Assembly (NCBI GenBank): GCA_003049485.1
Contig: PYST01000379.1
Coordinates: 1-34,894, forward strand
DNA: 34,894 nt
Direction: 5' to 3'
Origin: Ophioceras dolichostomum
Taxonomy: Eukaryota > Ascomycota > Sordariomycetes > Magnaporthales > Ophioceraceae
Positions 22,390 through 32,284 of the stretch are shown here, piece by piece (within the stretch, counting starts at the first letter, position 1; each line of letters begins with the position of its first letter). The notes beneath the pieces were generated by a model. The model saw only the letters and a program-made list of their open reading frames with translations. It did not search any database and was not told where the DNA came from. The position numbers were made by a program, and so were the translations under genes.

Positions 22390-23765
22390 CTATAATACCG
22401 TTTGTCTTTTCGAAATAGTGTTCAACACAGCCTCGGCGATCAACCGATGTGTACGTGTAGTGGGACTGTCCCAATATGCCCTGTTAGCATCCATCCACGC
22501 TCAATTTCACACTCCTCTACTCCATCGCCTCCCCCCCGAATGACTATGGCTCTGTATCGCTTCTCCGCACAGGCGCGCCAGGCCTCCTGATCAAGTCGCG
22601 GTGGTTGGGGGTTCGGGGTCTCGGTTGCAACACTCACTGGTACGCGTCCCAATAAACCCAGTCCATCGGCTCACCGCACACCGTCGTCGTGTTGCTCGTC
22701 GGCTGGTTCTCCTTGTACGTCCCCACAACACAGCTGCCGTACTTGCCCAGCGCCGCGAACCCGTAGCTCGCCGGGCTCGCGTAATACTCGAAGTCGTCGA
22801 AAAGCGGGCCCAGGTCGAGCACGAAATCGCCGCTCTCCTTGCCGAGCTGTCCCGCTGCGATTAGTCCTGCTAGGGACTTGGAGAAGAGACGCAGCTGGTC
22901 CTTGGCCGTGGGATCGGGGGTGTAGAAACCGATCGGCAACTTCGAGAGATCCGGTGGTGCGATGGTGAGGATGGCGGCGGAGGTGGTGGTTTCTGGGGAT
23001 GGGGATGGCGAAGCAAGATACGCCTCGCGTAAAAGGTCTCGTGCGTCTGCAAGGACTTGATAGGACTGATAGGCGGTGATGTTGGGGTTGAAGATGACGT
23101 CGTTGGCGCCGCTGAAGATGACGAAGAGAGGAGAAGAGAAGTCGGCGGCGTTGTTGTTGCTGTTGTTGCTGGAGGAGGAGGGTAAGAGTGTTCCGGTCGG
23201 AGAGGTCCCGTTGAGGAAAGATCCGATCTGGTCGAGCAGGAACGGTGCAGGGATGTCGCAGTGGGGGCCGGTGAAGCCCTTCACCAGGTCATCGGAGGTC
23301 GTGGCACCGCCCACTGCGTAGTCATAGAGCGGGACGGTGAGGTTGGCCGCAACGTACTCCGGCCAGACTAGGCCGTTGGAGAATCTACCGCCAACACTAG
23401 TGAGGAGAATTGTCCAGTCAGTCAGTTCAGCCCACTTACTTTCTTCGCAAGATCGAAGTATATGCCGCGCAACGTACTATGCCGGTTGAGGAGGCCACGT
23501 TCCGTTGGTGATGTGGAAGGATCCGTTGCCTGTTATATTCCGCTCTTACCCATCAGAAAAGTGACCTGACTGAAAATTGAGATTAGGCGAGGCGGTGGTC
23601 CCGTGGAGCCTGGGAGACGAGCAACGAACCGTTGTCGCTGAAAGAATCTCCGAAGACTACGAGCGCGGAAAAAGCGTCGACATTCTCCGTATCGCGACGC
23701 GACACGGCCGAACAGCAACCTCGTAACGCAAAAAGGACGGCGGCGAAGACCACTCTTGACACCAT
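22390..23765 (-). CDS. Secreted GDSL/SGNH esterase, CE16-like
   Basis: Four exons, 23765..23630, 23529..23478, 23396..22638 and 22465..22390 (introns 100, 81 and 172 nt), give 340 residues. The ATG at 23765 starts a signal peptide (MVSRVVFAAVLFALRGCCSA). Joins were chosen by frame and family: FGDSFSDNGNGSFHITNGTW, PPQPAYVGGRFSNGLVWPEY, and WDAYHPTTRTHRLIAEAV. The catalytic Ser41 lies in VVFGDSFSD, the Gly/Asn block is VIFSGANDV, and the Asp313-x-x-His316 pair is in WDAYHP. The last join creates the histidine codon by splicing. A Ser/Asn-rich insert (SSSSNNSNNN) interrupts the middle. Relatives are acetylesterases acting on xylo- or other oligosaccharides, or lipases; the exact substrate is uncertain. 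It is tandem behind the metalloreductase gene and convergent with the sugar transporter. Confidence 0.87.
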
Positions 23766-24603
23766 TTTGATGACCCAGTATTAACACAATGAAACACTCT
23801 TACGCGAAGCCGTGATGGCGGAGCAGACAAAAAAAGGGGCGACTTCAGCGGCATGGGGAGGCAAATGCAAGACATTACTAGTGCTGGAAAGGACAATAAA
23901 TAGCACGTGCAAACGCGGAGCCGCCGGGCCTGTTTTTTGAGGATTGGAAATTTGCCCGCACGGCCAAACATCCGCACGGGCAAACATCCCTTGACCTTGT
24001 ACACGCTCCGCGATGAGGCGTCTCAGGGCGTCAAGCCTAGACTCGGCGGAGGTGCTTTGGTCGCGTCCGAGTCCCGTCTTCTGCCGGCCACTAGCTATAA
24101 ACAACCGCGGCCCATACCCATTAGCCCAAGAGTCCAAGATATCGGATGGCGCGGTGATATCCCTAAGTTTGATCGAGATCGGCGTGAACGGACTTCAGGG
24201 ACATTCCGAGGCACTTGCTTGCGATCTGGGGCATTCTGAGAGTCAATGGCTTCGTGTCTAGCCCACATGAGCTCTACGCCCTGAAAACACGGCAAATAAC
24301 TGGGAGGGGGCGTCTCTCCGGACGCGTGACTCCTCAGCTTGTCGTCAAAATAGGCTCGCGACGCTTGCCAGCCGGACCGCGGCCCTAGCGCCCGCTCGAG
24401 GTGCGCCACTGATGTCACCCGGCCCCGGGGCCATCAAGCTTCGCTACGACCTCTGAAAACATCAAACTAGTTCGCATGGGATAGGCAGGTAGGTTGAAAA
24501 GGAAGCTCTGAGAAATGCTTGGTATCAAAAAAAAGTTATCTCCAGCAAACTACCTCAGCTCTCCACTCAGCCGGCCCTGTGCCCTGTGCTGTCCCGTGTC
24601 AAT
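23766..24603. other. Intergenic region
   Basis: This 838-base stretch holds the promoter of the esterase and the 3' flank of the reductase gene. A short direct repeat (GCACGGCCAAACATCC, then GCACGGGCAAACATCC) occurs at about 23957-23989. No gene was recognised. Confidence 0.5.
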
Positions 24604-26802
24604 TCACCACTCAACCCGATCATCAGAGACCAACCTCACGCTAAACCTCTCCTCGCCCCTCCACACCTTTCCACCATCATTCGCGCTCGCGACCGCCGTC
24701 CTCAAGTCAGCGATCATGTCGAGCGGCCCGCTCGCGAACACTGTTGTCGAGCCCCTCGCCACGCCGCCCACAAATCCCTCGACTAGCGTCCGCATGTTCG
24801 GCCTCCGTATCTGCGGCACCTCGACGGCGGCGGGGCGGTGCACGGCGACGTGGTTCATCTCGCGGACTTCCTCCTCCTCGCCGTTCGAGGAGGAGGAGCA
24901 GGAACCGCCGGAACCTGAGAGGACCGAGGCGGAGGATGGGGCAACTGGGTCTGTGGTGGTCATAGTGTCGGTAGTGGCTGTTTCTTTGTCTGCCGCCGTA
25001 GCCGCGGTTGTAGCAGTCGCCTCAGGAGCTGTCTTTGATGATTTTTGCTGGTGATGATGCCGGCGGGTCTTGGACTCCCTGGTGATGTAGACGTCGATGC
25101 CGACACCGTGTGACTTGCTCGAGGCGCGCAGCTCGTCCAGCTCGGGCCGGACCCAGTCCATGTCCCGCTGGTGGCGCACCGCCCAGACGAACTCGATCTT
25201 GCGGCTGGGGACGGGCGGGGTGCGGACGAGGTCCAGCAGGACGGGGAGGACAAAGGTCACGCCCGTGCCGCCGGCCACGCAGAAGATGTTTGTTTCGGGG
25301 GAGAAGCTCTCGGTGATGGCTTGGCTGTACGGTCCAGTAAGGATGACGGAGACCGAGGCGATGTTGCCGCTATTGTTGTTGTTGTTGTTGATGATCTTTT
25401 TGTCCGACTCGCTGGCGGCCGGTGATGCTGTCGCGGCTACGCCAGTTGCACCGGCGGCGGCAAGGCGTTTAGAGACGAGGTTGGCGAGCTTGCGGGTCTC
25501 GCCCGCCTTCGCGCGCATGACGTACGAGTGCAGCGAGCCGGTGCCGGCGCCCTTCTGGCCTGGCCTCGTCGACGCTGGAGACGAGAGCGGCGTCATCGGG
25601 TGGGACTGCCAGATGCTGAGCTCGGGGAAGCAGAGGAAGAAGTGCTGGCCTATATCCCAAGGCTGCTGTGGGTGGAGGAAGTCGAGCCGCACTACATCGC
25701 CGTTCTCCGGGTCTGGGAAGAGATGGGTCTTGGCTTGGGCGGAGGAGAACCCCATGGAGCCGTCGGGGAGGTAGTTGTAGTGCAGCAGGGCGGTGCGGAC
25801 GAGGCGGGCGATGCGGTCGACGCCCCAGAGAACCAGGCCCGGAATGAGGAAGCAGGCCAGGTTCTCCCAGTGAGCGTAGCAGGCGCCGATGTAGACCATG
25901 GCGAGCACGTAGTGGGCCTTGCGGAAGAGCTCGTAGCCGAAGGTGCGGATGGCCCACTTCGTGCTGAGCAGGAAGAGGACGGTAAGGAGCAGCATGGCGA
26001 CAATGCCCCAGACCATGTAGGTCTGCACGATCCACTTGGCCCCTACCGAGGGCTGCGGCTGGTACAGGCGGATCTCGACGACGCACCAGCCGATGCTGTG
26101 CAGGGCCGACTGCGCGAAGATGATGTAGCCCAGCCAGCGGTGTAGGAACATGAAGGACTGATACGGCACGCCGGTGAGGACCGACAAGACCGACTCTCGG
26201 CTCGCGAAGAGGACGGACAACGGCGTCAGGGCGTACGCAAGCACCCCAACGCGGTCGGACCATGGACCCAGGGTCGTGCGCGTGTTGTACACGCCCGGCA
26301 TGTTCTTGACGGGCGTGATCCACTGCCGGTAGTACATCCCCACGAAGGAAAAGACGAACAGATAGCCGGCGATGACGGCGAGGACGGCCACCTGCAGCCG
26401 TGTGGTGTGGCCGAAGAAGAACCGGACTGACTCCGGTAGGAGATAGCGGCGCGACGAGGCGGCGATCATGGCTCGCACCCTCAAAAGGCCGCCGCCGACT
26501 GGTGATGGAGGTGTTTGTGACTCGCCAGATCTGGATAGAGCGGCAGAAGCCAGAGGCGAAGGCCGTGATGGGAACACTCGCCTCGCGATGGCCCATATGA
26601 AGAGGATACCAGCGATCACAGCCCACATGATGCCGGTGTAAAGCATGCCGTCATCGTGGGAGGCATAGACGAGGTCCAGGTACTCGCATGAACCTTGGTC
26701 GGACGTGCATGGCACGACCCTGTCGGCGTAGCCCCAATGAGGCTCCAGCGCTGAGGCATCGCTGAAGTTCTGGATGTGTTGCCGTGGATGCAATGACGCC
26801 AT
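24604..26802 (-). CDS. Ferric/cupric reductase, FRE type
   Basis: An intronless frame of 732 residues starts at the ATG at 26802 (MASLHPRQ). The frame stays open to 27039, but homologues begin close to this point, before ALEPHWGYADRVVPCTSDQGSCEYLD. An extracellular head is followed by a first membrane helix, then a ferric-reductase core with two H-X13-H heme pairs, HRWLGYIIFAQSALH and HYVLAMVYIGACYAH. The cytosolic half has an FAD-binding HPMT motif (SHPMTPLSS), the NADPH-binding GGTGVTFVLPVLLDL, ASGPLDMI, and a terminal aromatic residue (VEW). Two low-complexity inserts (an Asn run, and a Thr/Ala/Ser-rich stretch of about 70 residues) lie between the FAD and NADPH parts. The enzyme moves electrons from NADPH across the plasma membrane to reduce Fe(III) or Cu(II) before uptake. 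It is divergent from the Ctr copper transporter, which favours a copper role. Confidence 0.93.
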   Translation of the reverse strand: MASLHPRQHIQNFSDASALEPHWGYADRVVPCTSDQGSCEYLDLVYASHDDGMLYTGIMWAVIAGILFIWAIARRVFPSRPSPLASAALSRSGESQTPPSPVGGGLLRVRAMIAASSRRYLLPESVRFFFGHTTRLQVAVLAVIAGYLFVFSFVGMYYRQWITPVKNMPGVYNTRTTLGPWSDRVGVLAYALTPLSVLFASRESVLSVLTGVPYQSFMFLHRWLGYIIFAQSALHSIGWCVVEIRLYQPQPSVGAKWIVQTYMVWGIVAMLLLTVLFLLSTKWAIRTFGYELFRKAHYVLAMVYIGACYAHWENLACFLIPGLVLWGVDRIARLVRTALLHYNYLPDGSMGFSSAQAKTHLFPDPENGDVVRLDFLHPQQPWDIGQHFFLCFPELSIWQSHPMTPLSSPASTRPGQKGAGTGSLHSYVMRAKAGETRKLANLVSKRLAAAGATGVAATASPAASESDKKIINNNNNNSGNIASVSVILTGPYSQAITESFSPETNIFCVAGGTGVTFVLPVLLDLVRTPPVPSRKIEFVWAVRHQRDMDWVRPELDELRASSKSHGVGIDVYITRESKTRRHHHQQKSSKTAPEATATTAATAADKETATTDTMTTTDPVAPSSASVLSGSGGSCSSSSNGEEEEVREMNHVAVHRPAAVEVPQIRRPNMRTLVEGFVGGVARGSTTVFASGPLDMIADLRTAVASANDGGKVWRGEERFSVRLVSDDRVEW

Positions 26803-28206
26803 ATCGGCGCGGTGGTCGGCAGTTGTCAATGCCCCTAAGTTGAGGCTCTGCGGCTGTGACTTGCAGATGCGACCTCCCCAAAGCAAAAAGGGGCCGGTGA
26901 GGGAATGGTATGGCAGCGGAATCGTTCCCTGACCTAGTTTCCTGGAACTGGTAGTCGCGCAGGCCAGCCTATATTGAGCTGACGGAACCGAGAAAGGAAG
27001 CGAGGTGGCAGACGTCAGGAAAGTGGTGGTGATGACCAAGGTTTATCGGCTCTCTGGTTGGAGCGGGGCGGCGAGAAGACGGCCGAGGTGTTTGGTTGCA
27101 CTGCGGACGCCAGTAAAGATGGTATGGTTTCCCAATATCGGGTTTGTCCTTCCAGAGGACCGTTTCTCCTTAGCAAGACAATGTGTGGTTGCCTCCGTGG
27201 CTAAGTAGGTGGCCGAGAGCTGTGATGACACGTGGGCATTGGCTGGACTTCGTACTATATAGTCGCAATATCAACAGGTGGATCGACAACGTGCTCACCA
27301 TGAGCAAGATACATACGACAGTATTGGCCGTGGCGTGGAATGGCCGCCTCCGTTGCATCGATATGATCCCCCACAGTTGAGCAAGTTGGAGGAGAAACGC
27401 ACCAGCCGCAGAATGGAGGTTAGCGACTCGAGAGATGCATCGAATTTGGGACGCACGCTCTCGAGATGGCAAACTCGCGGCGCCGGAAGCCCATCCACCC
27501 TGCACCGGTTCGGAAGGCTCGAACTCCACCGGCGACCGTTTGAACCCGTCCGAACGTGACATTGAGCGGTTATGAGCATGTTTTCTCCTTCCCGGTGGAG
27601 AACACGAATTGACCAAAGAGGTCGATTGGATTTAGCTGACGCTCCACATCCGGTGTGTGCTTGCGATCCGCTTGCGCACATAATTTAGCCGTCTTGTCCT
27701 TCGTGGACACCTTTGGACGGTTCTTGGCTCCGAGTCGATGGCCCGGACCCTGCCCCGTTGGCACTCGCCGCGGGGCCACCGTAGTTTGTGTGGGGGCCGC
27801 TCAGGTCGGTGTTGGCTTTGGTTGACAAATAACAGCCTCGATGACGTTGAATGTTGCTCCAAAAGCCGCTATCTCTTCGTTGATCCGATAATAATGGATG
27901 GAGCTCATAAGCAGTGTTGTCTCTCAAATGGATCATAGACGGCTCTTGGCCACCTGGTCCACCGAGAACTTGCTCATGTCGCCGGAGATGACGAGGGGCT
28001 TTCCCAGACTTACTCAAGAGTACGAGATGGGGTTCGAGTCGATGATGTTCGCTTGAACTTTAACTAGAAGAGCCGCTGCAAACTTCCGCAACAAGTTGAA
28101 CGTAGGCGACTGCACCAGCTACGGTTTCGCGGCGAAACTATTAGATCAATCATCACCACAATCATCATCCCCGAGCACTGTCGAGCCGTTATCGCCATCA
28201 ACCACG
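26803..28206. promoter_or_regulatory. Divergent promoter region, metalloreductase / copper transporter
   Basis: No recognisable gene lies in these 1.4 kb. Five TGCTCA hexamers occur on either strand, at 27292-27297, 27301-27306, 27378-27383, 27573-27578 and 27971-27976. The first two form an inverted pair, TGCTCACCATGAGCA. TGCTCA is the core of the yeast Mac1 site (TTTGCTCA) and of the TGTGCTCA site reported for filamentous-fungal copper activators. ATCCGATAA at 27883-27891 differs by one base from the SreA-type iron site ATCWGATAA. TATATA lies at about 27256. Confidence 0.55.
27292..27306. promoter_or_regulatory. Inverted pair of Mac1-type copper element cores
   Basis: TGCTCA and TGAGCA are separated by CCA, and the flanks read CGTGCTCA and CTTGCTCA. 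Yeast copper genes usually need two such sites. Binding is inferred, not shown. Confidence 0.5.
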
Positions 28207-29086
28207 ATGTCTCACAACGCCCACTCAAGCACGGATGCGTCCACGTGCAAAATGGACGTATGTCGACGCTCATCCTTAGAGACATCGAGATGGAAATAGG
28301 GTGGGAGAGAAGGAGAAGGGAGCAAGGCGAAAACTGACTTGAGTTGGCCGACAGATGCTGTTCAACACGTACACAATAGATGCCTGTACGTCTTCATCAC
28401 AGAGGCCGGCGAGAACGAAACGGCGAAAAGAGTCGGGGAAAAAAAAAGAGAAAGCAAAACCGAAAGAGAGAAGGAAAGAAAATGATACTGACATTCCATC
28501 GCACGCAGGCTTCCTCACCCCAGAATGGCAAATCAAGAACAACGGCATGTTCGCCGCAACGTGCATCGGCGTGCTCTTGATGGTGGTCCTGCTCGAGTTC
28601 TGCCGCCGGATGGGCAAGGAGTACGACGACTTCCTCGCGCGCCAATTCCGGCAACAGGCGGCGGTCGCGAGCGCGCGGCGCGCACAGCTCGAAAACATGG
28701 AGCTAGGAGTTGACGAGGAGTCAGCGGTAGTGGGTTGCGCACCAACAAATGCGGCAGCGACGACGACACTGAAGCCGAGATCGCCATCTTACGGCGGTAC
28801 CACCACAACAGTGACGTTCCGCGCATCGCCGCTGCAGCAGCTCATCCGCGCCGTGCTGCACGCGATCACGTTCGGGCTGGCGTACATCGTGATGCTGATT
28901 GCGATGTACTATAATGTTATCCTGCTGGTTATGATCATCCTGGGCGCGGGGATTGGCAAGTTCTTCTGCGACTGGATGACGAGGACGATTGTGGTCGAGG
29001 TTGATGATGGTGGTGCGGCGGCGGCGACGGCGGGGGATGGGGGTTCTAGCAAGGGCGTGGAGGAGCCATCTGTTTGCTGTGGGTGA
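28207..29086 (+). CDS. Ctr-family copper transporter
   Basis: Three exons, 28207..28257, 28355..28385 and 28509..29086 (introns 97 and 123 nt), give 219 residues. The tiny 31-nt middle exon restores CKMD|MLFNTYTIDAC|FLTPEWQIKNNG, which matches the start of fungal Ctr4-type proteins. The first helix is GMFAATCIGVLLMVVLLEF. The second contains the copper-selecting MxxxM (Met156, Met160 in VMLIAM). The third contains the GxxxG packing motif (Gly173, Gly177). A loop of about 70 residues lies between helices 1 and 2. The protein forms trimers that import Cu(I) through the plasma or vacuolar membrane. The C-terminal PSVCCG supplies a Cys pair, common for copper hand-over. The N-terminus lacks Met-rich Mets motifs. 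It is divergent from the metalloreductase, which would supply Cu(I). Confidence 0.92.
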
Positions 29087-29338
29087 TGACCTCGCTTACA
29101 CGTAGTGGAATTCATAGAATCTGAGGGCCATCGAGCAGATATCTTTACAAATCAAAGGGAACTTATGCGCATGCGTGTCCAGGCTCCGATGGATTTCAGG
29201 TGAAGAAGCCACAAGAGCGGCGCCATTGAATGGTTGATCAGGCGTGTGGGGCGGATTCAATCCTCAATTGAGATGGCATAGACATAGTGCTACATAAGCC
29301 CTCCAACGCCTTTCTCCATTCATATTTCACCACAACAA

Positions 29339-29409
29339 GCGTGTGTGGTTTAAGGGTAAAATCCATCGTTGCCATCGATGGGCTCCCGGTTCGAGTCCGG
29401 GCACACGCA
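29339..29409 (+). tRNA. tRNA-Gly (GCC)
   Basis: This is a 71-base cloverleaf without intron. The acceptor arms GCGTGTG (29339-29345) and CACACGC (29402-29408) pair fully, with discriminator A. The anticodon stem CATCG/CGATG encloses TTGCCAT, anticodon GCC at 29371-29373. The T arm is CCCGG-TTCGAGT-CCGGG. The D arm holds the B-type GGTTTAAGGGTAAAATC. Confidence 0.97.
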
Positions 29410-29411
29410 CA

Positions 29412-29416
29412 TTTTT
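29412..29416 (+). terminator. Pol III T-run terminator
   Basis: Five T's follow the tRNA 3' end by two bases, the usual RNA polymerase III stop. Confidence 0.75.
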
Positions 29417-30446
29417 CGCCGACCGGCGCACGTTGTTTTTTGTTCCGACATCCTCCTTCGAGCCTCACAATTCCAGTAGATGACATTTACATCGTCTTTC
29501 TGCGGTTGAACACTTGCCAAATCAGTCCCCGATCTTTCCCATTTTTTAGCGACAAATATCTCAGCAATATCCAGGAGGAAGTCCATTCATTTGATGAGAG
29601 TTGTTCATCATGAGGCTCGTTTTGGAACATGGCAGGCAGGTTATTATTAACCCGCATCTTATCACACCAATCATTTCGGTCCCTCCCACCATAAGGCTGT
29701 GTCGTTGGTCGCATCGAGATATGAGCCGCATCTGCACTTCAGCCAGCGCACGATCCGCAAAAACAAAAAAAAAAAACATGAGACTCAAGACATTGGAAAT
29801 TGGGTGCAGCGCCTGACGACGTCGGCGTCTAGCACTCATCAGGCCGCCTTCTGGGCCGCTGCTGAAGCTCCCTTCGTCGCGGTGTGCCGCTTCCCCGTAT
29901 CGTGGGGGCGGTGTGTCCCCGGCAACAAAGGGAGGAGGTCATTGATCTATCACAAGTACATTCCAGCCCCCAATGCTCTTACCCAGCTTGAAATTACCCC
30001 GCCATTATCCGAACAAGGGTGTCGGAGCTAGTCGGTGATGAAGCTGCAGTCGTCGTCGCACAAGTTTTCCAAGAGCATGACCAACGACACACCCTGCATA
30101 CTGTGCACGCACTTCGCCACACTTCATTCCAGTTTCAGTCCCGCATCTCCCCTGCCCTGTCGCGCTCTTCACCTGAGAGTTGAGAGATTGGGCTAGGAGC
30201 TATGGCGGAACAGAAAGATATCACTTTCTTTGGGATTGACCCCGCGTTCGAAGGGAGTTTCCCCCGCCATAAAGGCTCCCTCCTCTGCCTTTGCAATAAG
30301 TCAGAACTTTCTCTTCCCTTCCCGCCTCAGTGTTCTATCAGAGCACTACAAGCATTGCTCTCTTCTGGTTGCGTCCATTTGCTTTCCCCAAATCATTTTA
30401 TCTCCAGAAGCCTTACCAATCAGCCCATCGGCCCCCACCCCTGGCC

Positions 30447-31381
30447 ATGCCGGACGCACTCATAAGCCCGTATAGGCGGGTGGAGGTGAGGCTCCTCCTC
30501 TGGGACGATGTCAAGCCCGTTCCAGCGGGGCCGGCCGGGCCCGTCAAGTGTGCCTTCAATGAGATTCAGATGGTCGGCGGCGCCTTCAAAAGCTACCACC
30601 ACAACGTCGCCACAGCACATATACCGGTGGACAAAAAGCAGCGGTCCACATTCGTGCCAACCCTCTCCAACAAGATCAACGGCTGGGTCCAGGAGCAGCA
30701 TGCGAAGAAAGCACGGGCCCCCCTGGTCATTCTCTACTATCAGGGCTTCGGGACGAGGGACAAGGAGGGCAATCTGCAGCTGTGGAAGTAAGTCCGGCGC
30801 TGGGTTGAAGACTTGCGCACGCGGTGATGGATCCCAGTCCAAGGAACCGAAACCATTCTGGGAAAACGAGCGTTCACTAACATTTATCGCGTTTCCTTCC
30901 TGCTCTAATTAGTGGCAAAGACGCGTCCAAGGGCGGCGCGGTCCTCTACTTCTCCGAGCTCAACAACGCTGTGCTCGCCGCCAAGTGCGACGTCGTTGTG
31001 ATCCTGAATTGCTCCTACGCTGGCTCCGCCGTCAGGGCCAGGCCTCCCAACCGACCCAACTACGACAACCACATCAAGCAGTGCATCGCCGCCGTGCCAG
31101 CGAACTGGAAACTTGATGCCGGCTGGTCCCACGGCTTCGCCGCCGCCCTCGAGCAGGCCCTGCGCGAGAAGCGCCTCCAGTGGCCGGACAACTTCAAGGG
31201 CAAGCCGGAGAACTGGACCTGGTTGCTGAACCGCAACATGGGGAAGGACCCCCAAAAGAATGACAACCACGCGCTGGCGTTCCACCTCGCCACGCCGCCG
31301 GCGAACTTCGCGACCAACTATATCGTCCTGGGAAGGATCAACGCGCCGCCGTCTGCCCCGGCTGGACCGTCGAAGAAGTAG
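30447..31381 (+). CDS. Caspase-like (peptidase C14 fold) protein, catalytic residues replaced
   Basis: Two exons, 30447..30787 and 30913..31381, with a 125-nt phase-2 intron (GAA|GTAAGT ... ATTAG|TGG), give 269 residues. The ATG at 30447 is chosen because the residues before it in the same frame look like leader. The fold is recognised from FVPTLSNKINGWVQEQ, APLVILYYQGFG and DVVVILNCSYAGSAV, which align with LLIVYYAGHG and VLILLDCCYAG of fungal C14 caspase-domain proteins. The histidine of the first motif is Phe101 and the nucleophilic cysteine of the second is Ser148 (NCSYAG), so protease activity is unlikely. There is no signal peptide or added domain; the second half is basic and Trp-rich and ends PSAPAGPSKK. 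Its role is unknown; such pseudo-caspases may act as scaffolds or regulators. Confidence 0.72.
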
Positions 31382-32284
31382 AGGGCAACCCTCCGCACCT
31401 GAGCATGGAGAGCAGGTTGGACGGTAGCCGGCTTAGTGGAGGACGGTAAACGGTTTGAGTTTGATGGGGATGAGCACACTCGGTTGTATTGTACTCCTAC
31501 ACTCGTGTTTTGCAATTATTTCTTCCATCTCACTGTCCTGTCCCTATTCGGTCCGAACCCAGACCGCAGATGTGTTCTAATTACCATTGAGAAACACGCT
31601 CTGTTGACTAAAGGCCACCTCCTCCGATGTCCGATACTTGCTTGCATCGACACGACTCATATGGGCGCCTTCGCTGACGATATGCATATAATAACCCGTC
31701 GTGTCATTGATCCTCACCTACCTACAGTTTACAGCTACAAACACCTTTCCACCTGCTCCTCGTTCCACCCACCCAGTACCCGCCCCTACGAGGCAGATTC
31801 TACGACCTTTTCCATCTTCTGAACACGCAACAATGCAAGAGATGCCAAAGAAACGACATAGCAGCCTTTCGTCGGCGTAGAAGGCAGTCAGCGCGGCGTC
31901 CATGGTCATCCAATGCACGCTTCCCTCAGCATACGACTCACCGCGCTGTACTCCCTTGTGTCGACGAGCTATAAATCCCCTCATTTGTCGAATGTTTTTC
32001 GATGTACTCTATCCAGGAGAAAGCCGGATGGTTAGGCAAGGCAGAGTATCCAGAGGTCGTGGCCCCAGAAAGCACGGGTATCAAAAAGGGTAGATTTTTG
32101 AGGAGAGGCGCATCGATTCCTATCGTTATCATATAACGGGCTGTACATCTATATGAATGTTACATTTGATTGCAACTTTCAAAGAAAAGCTGTTCGTATA
32201 CTTGGATGAAGGTGTCAAACGTACTTCATGCGCGTGCCCTTCATCACGTGGAAATACGAGTGATAGATTGTCCCTGTTTACCTT
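31382..32284. other. Intergenic region between convergent genes
   Basis: This 903-base stretch has only short open frames without recognisable products. No repeat or RNA gene was recognised. Confidence 0.5.

Larger units (their letters stand above)
29087..30446. other. Intergenic region with a tRNA gene
   Basis: Apart from the tRNA-Gly at 29339-29409, no gene is supported. A poly-A tract lies at 29768-29778, and CT-rich leader sequence precedes the caspase-like gene. A short open frame at 30202-30465 has no recognisable product. Confidence 0.5.

Noticed and set aside
24604..26626. Long overlapping frames on both strands over the reductase gene
   Set aside because: They are shadows caused by high third-position GC; only the minus frame carries the heme, FAD and NADPH motifs.
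27170..28017. Several open frames of 60-150 codons between the reductase and the Ctr gene
   Set aside because: None has a recognisable motif; they overlap on both strands and lie in a promoter region.
30202..30465. Open frame upstream of the caspase-like gene
   Set aside because: No family match; the sequence looks like CT-rich leader and the caspase-like frame begins independently.
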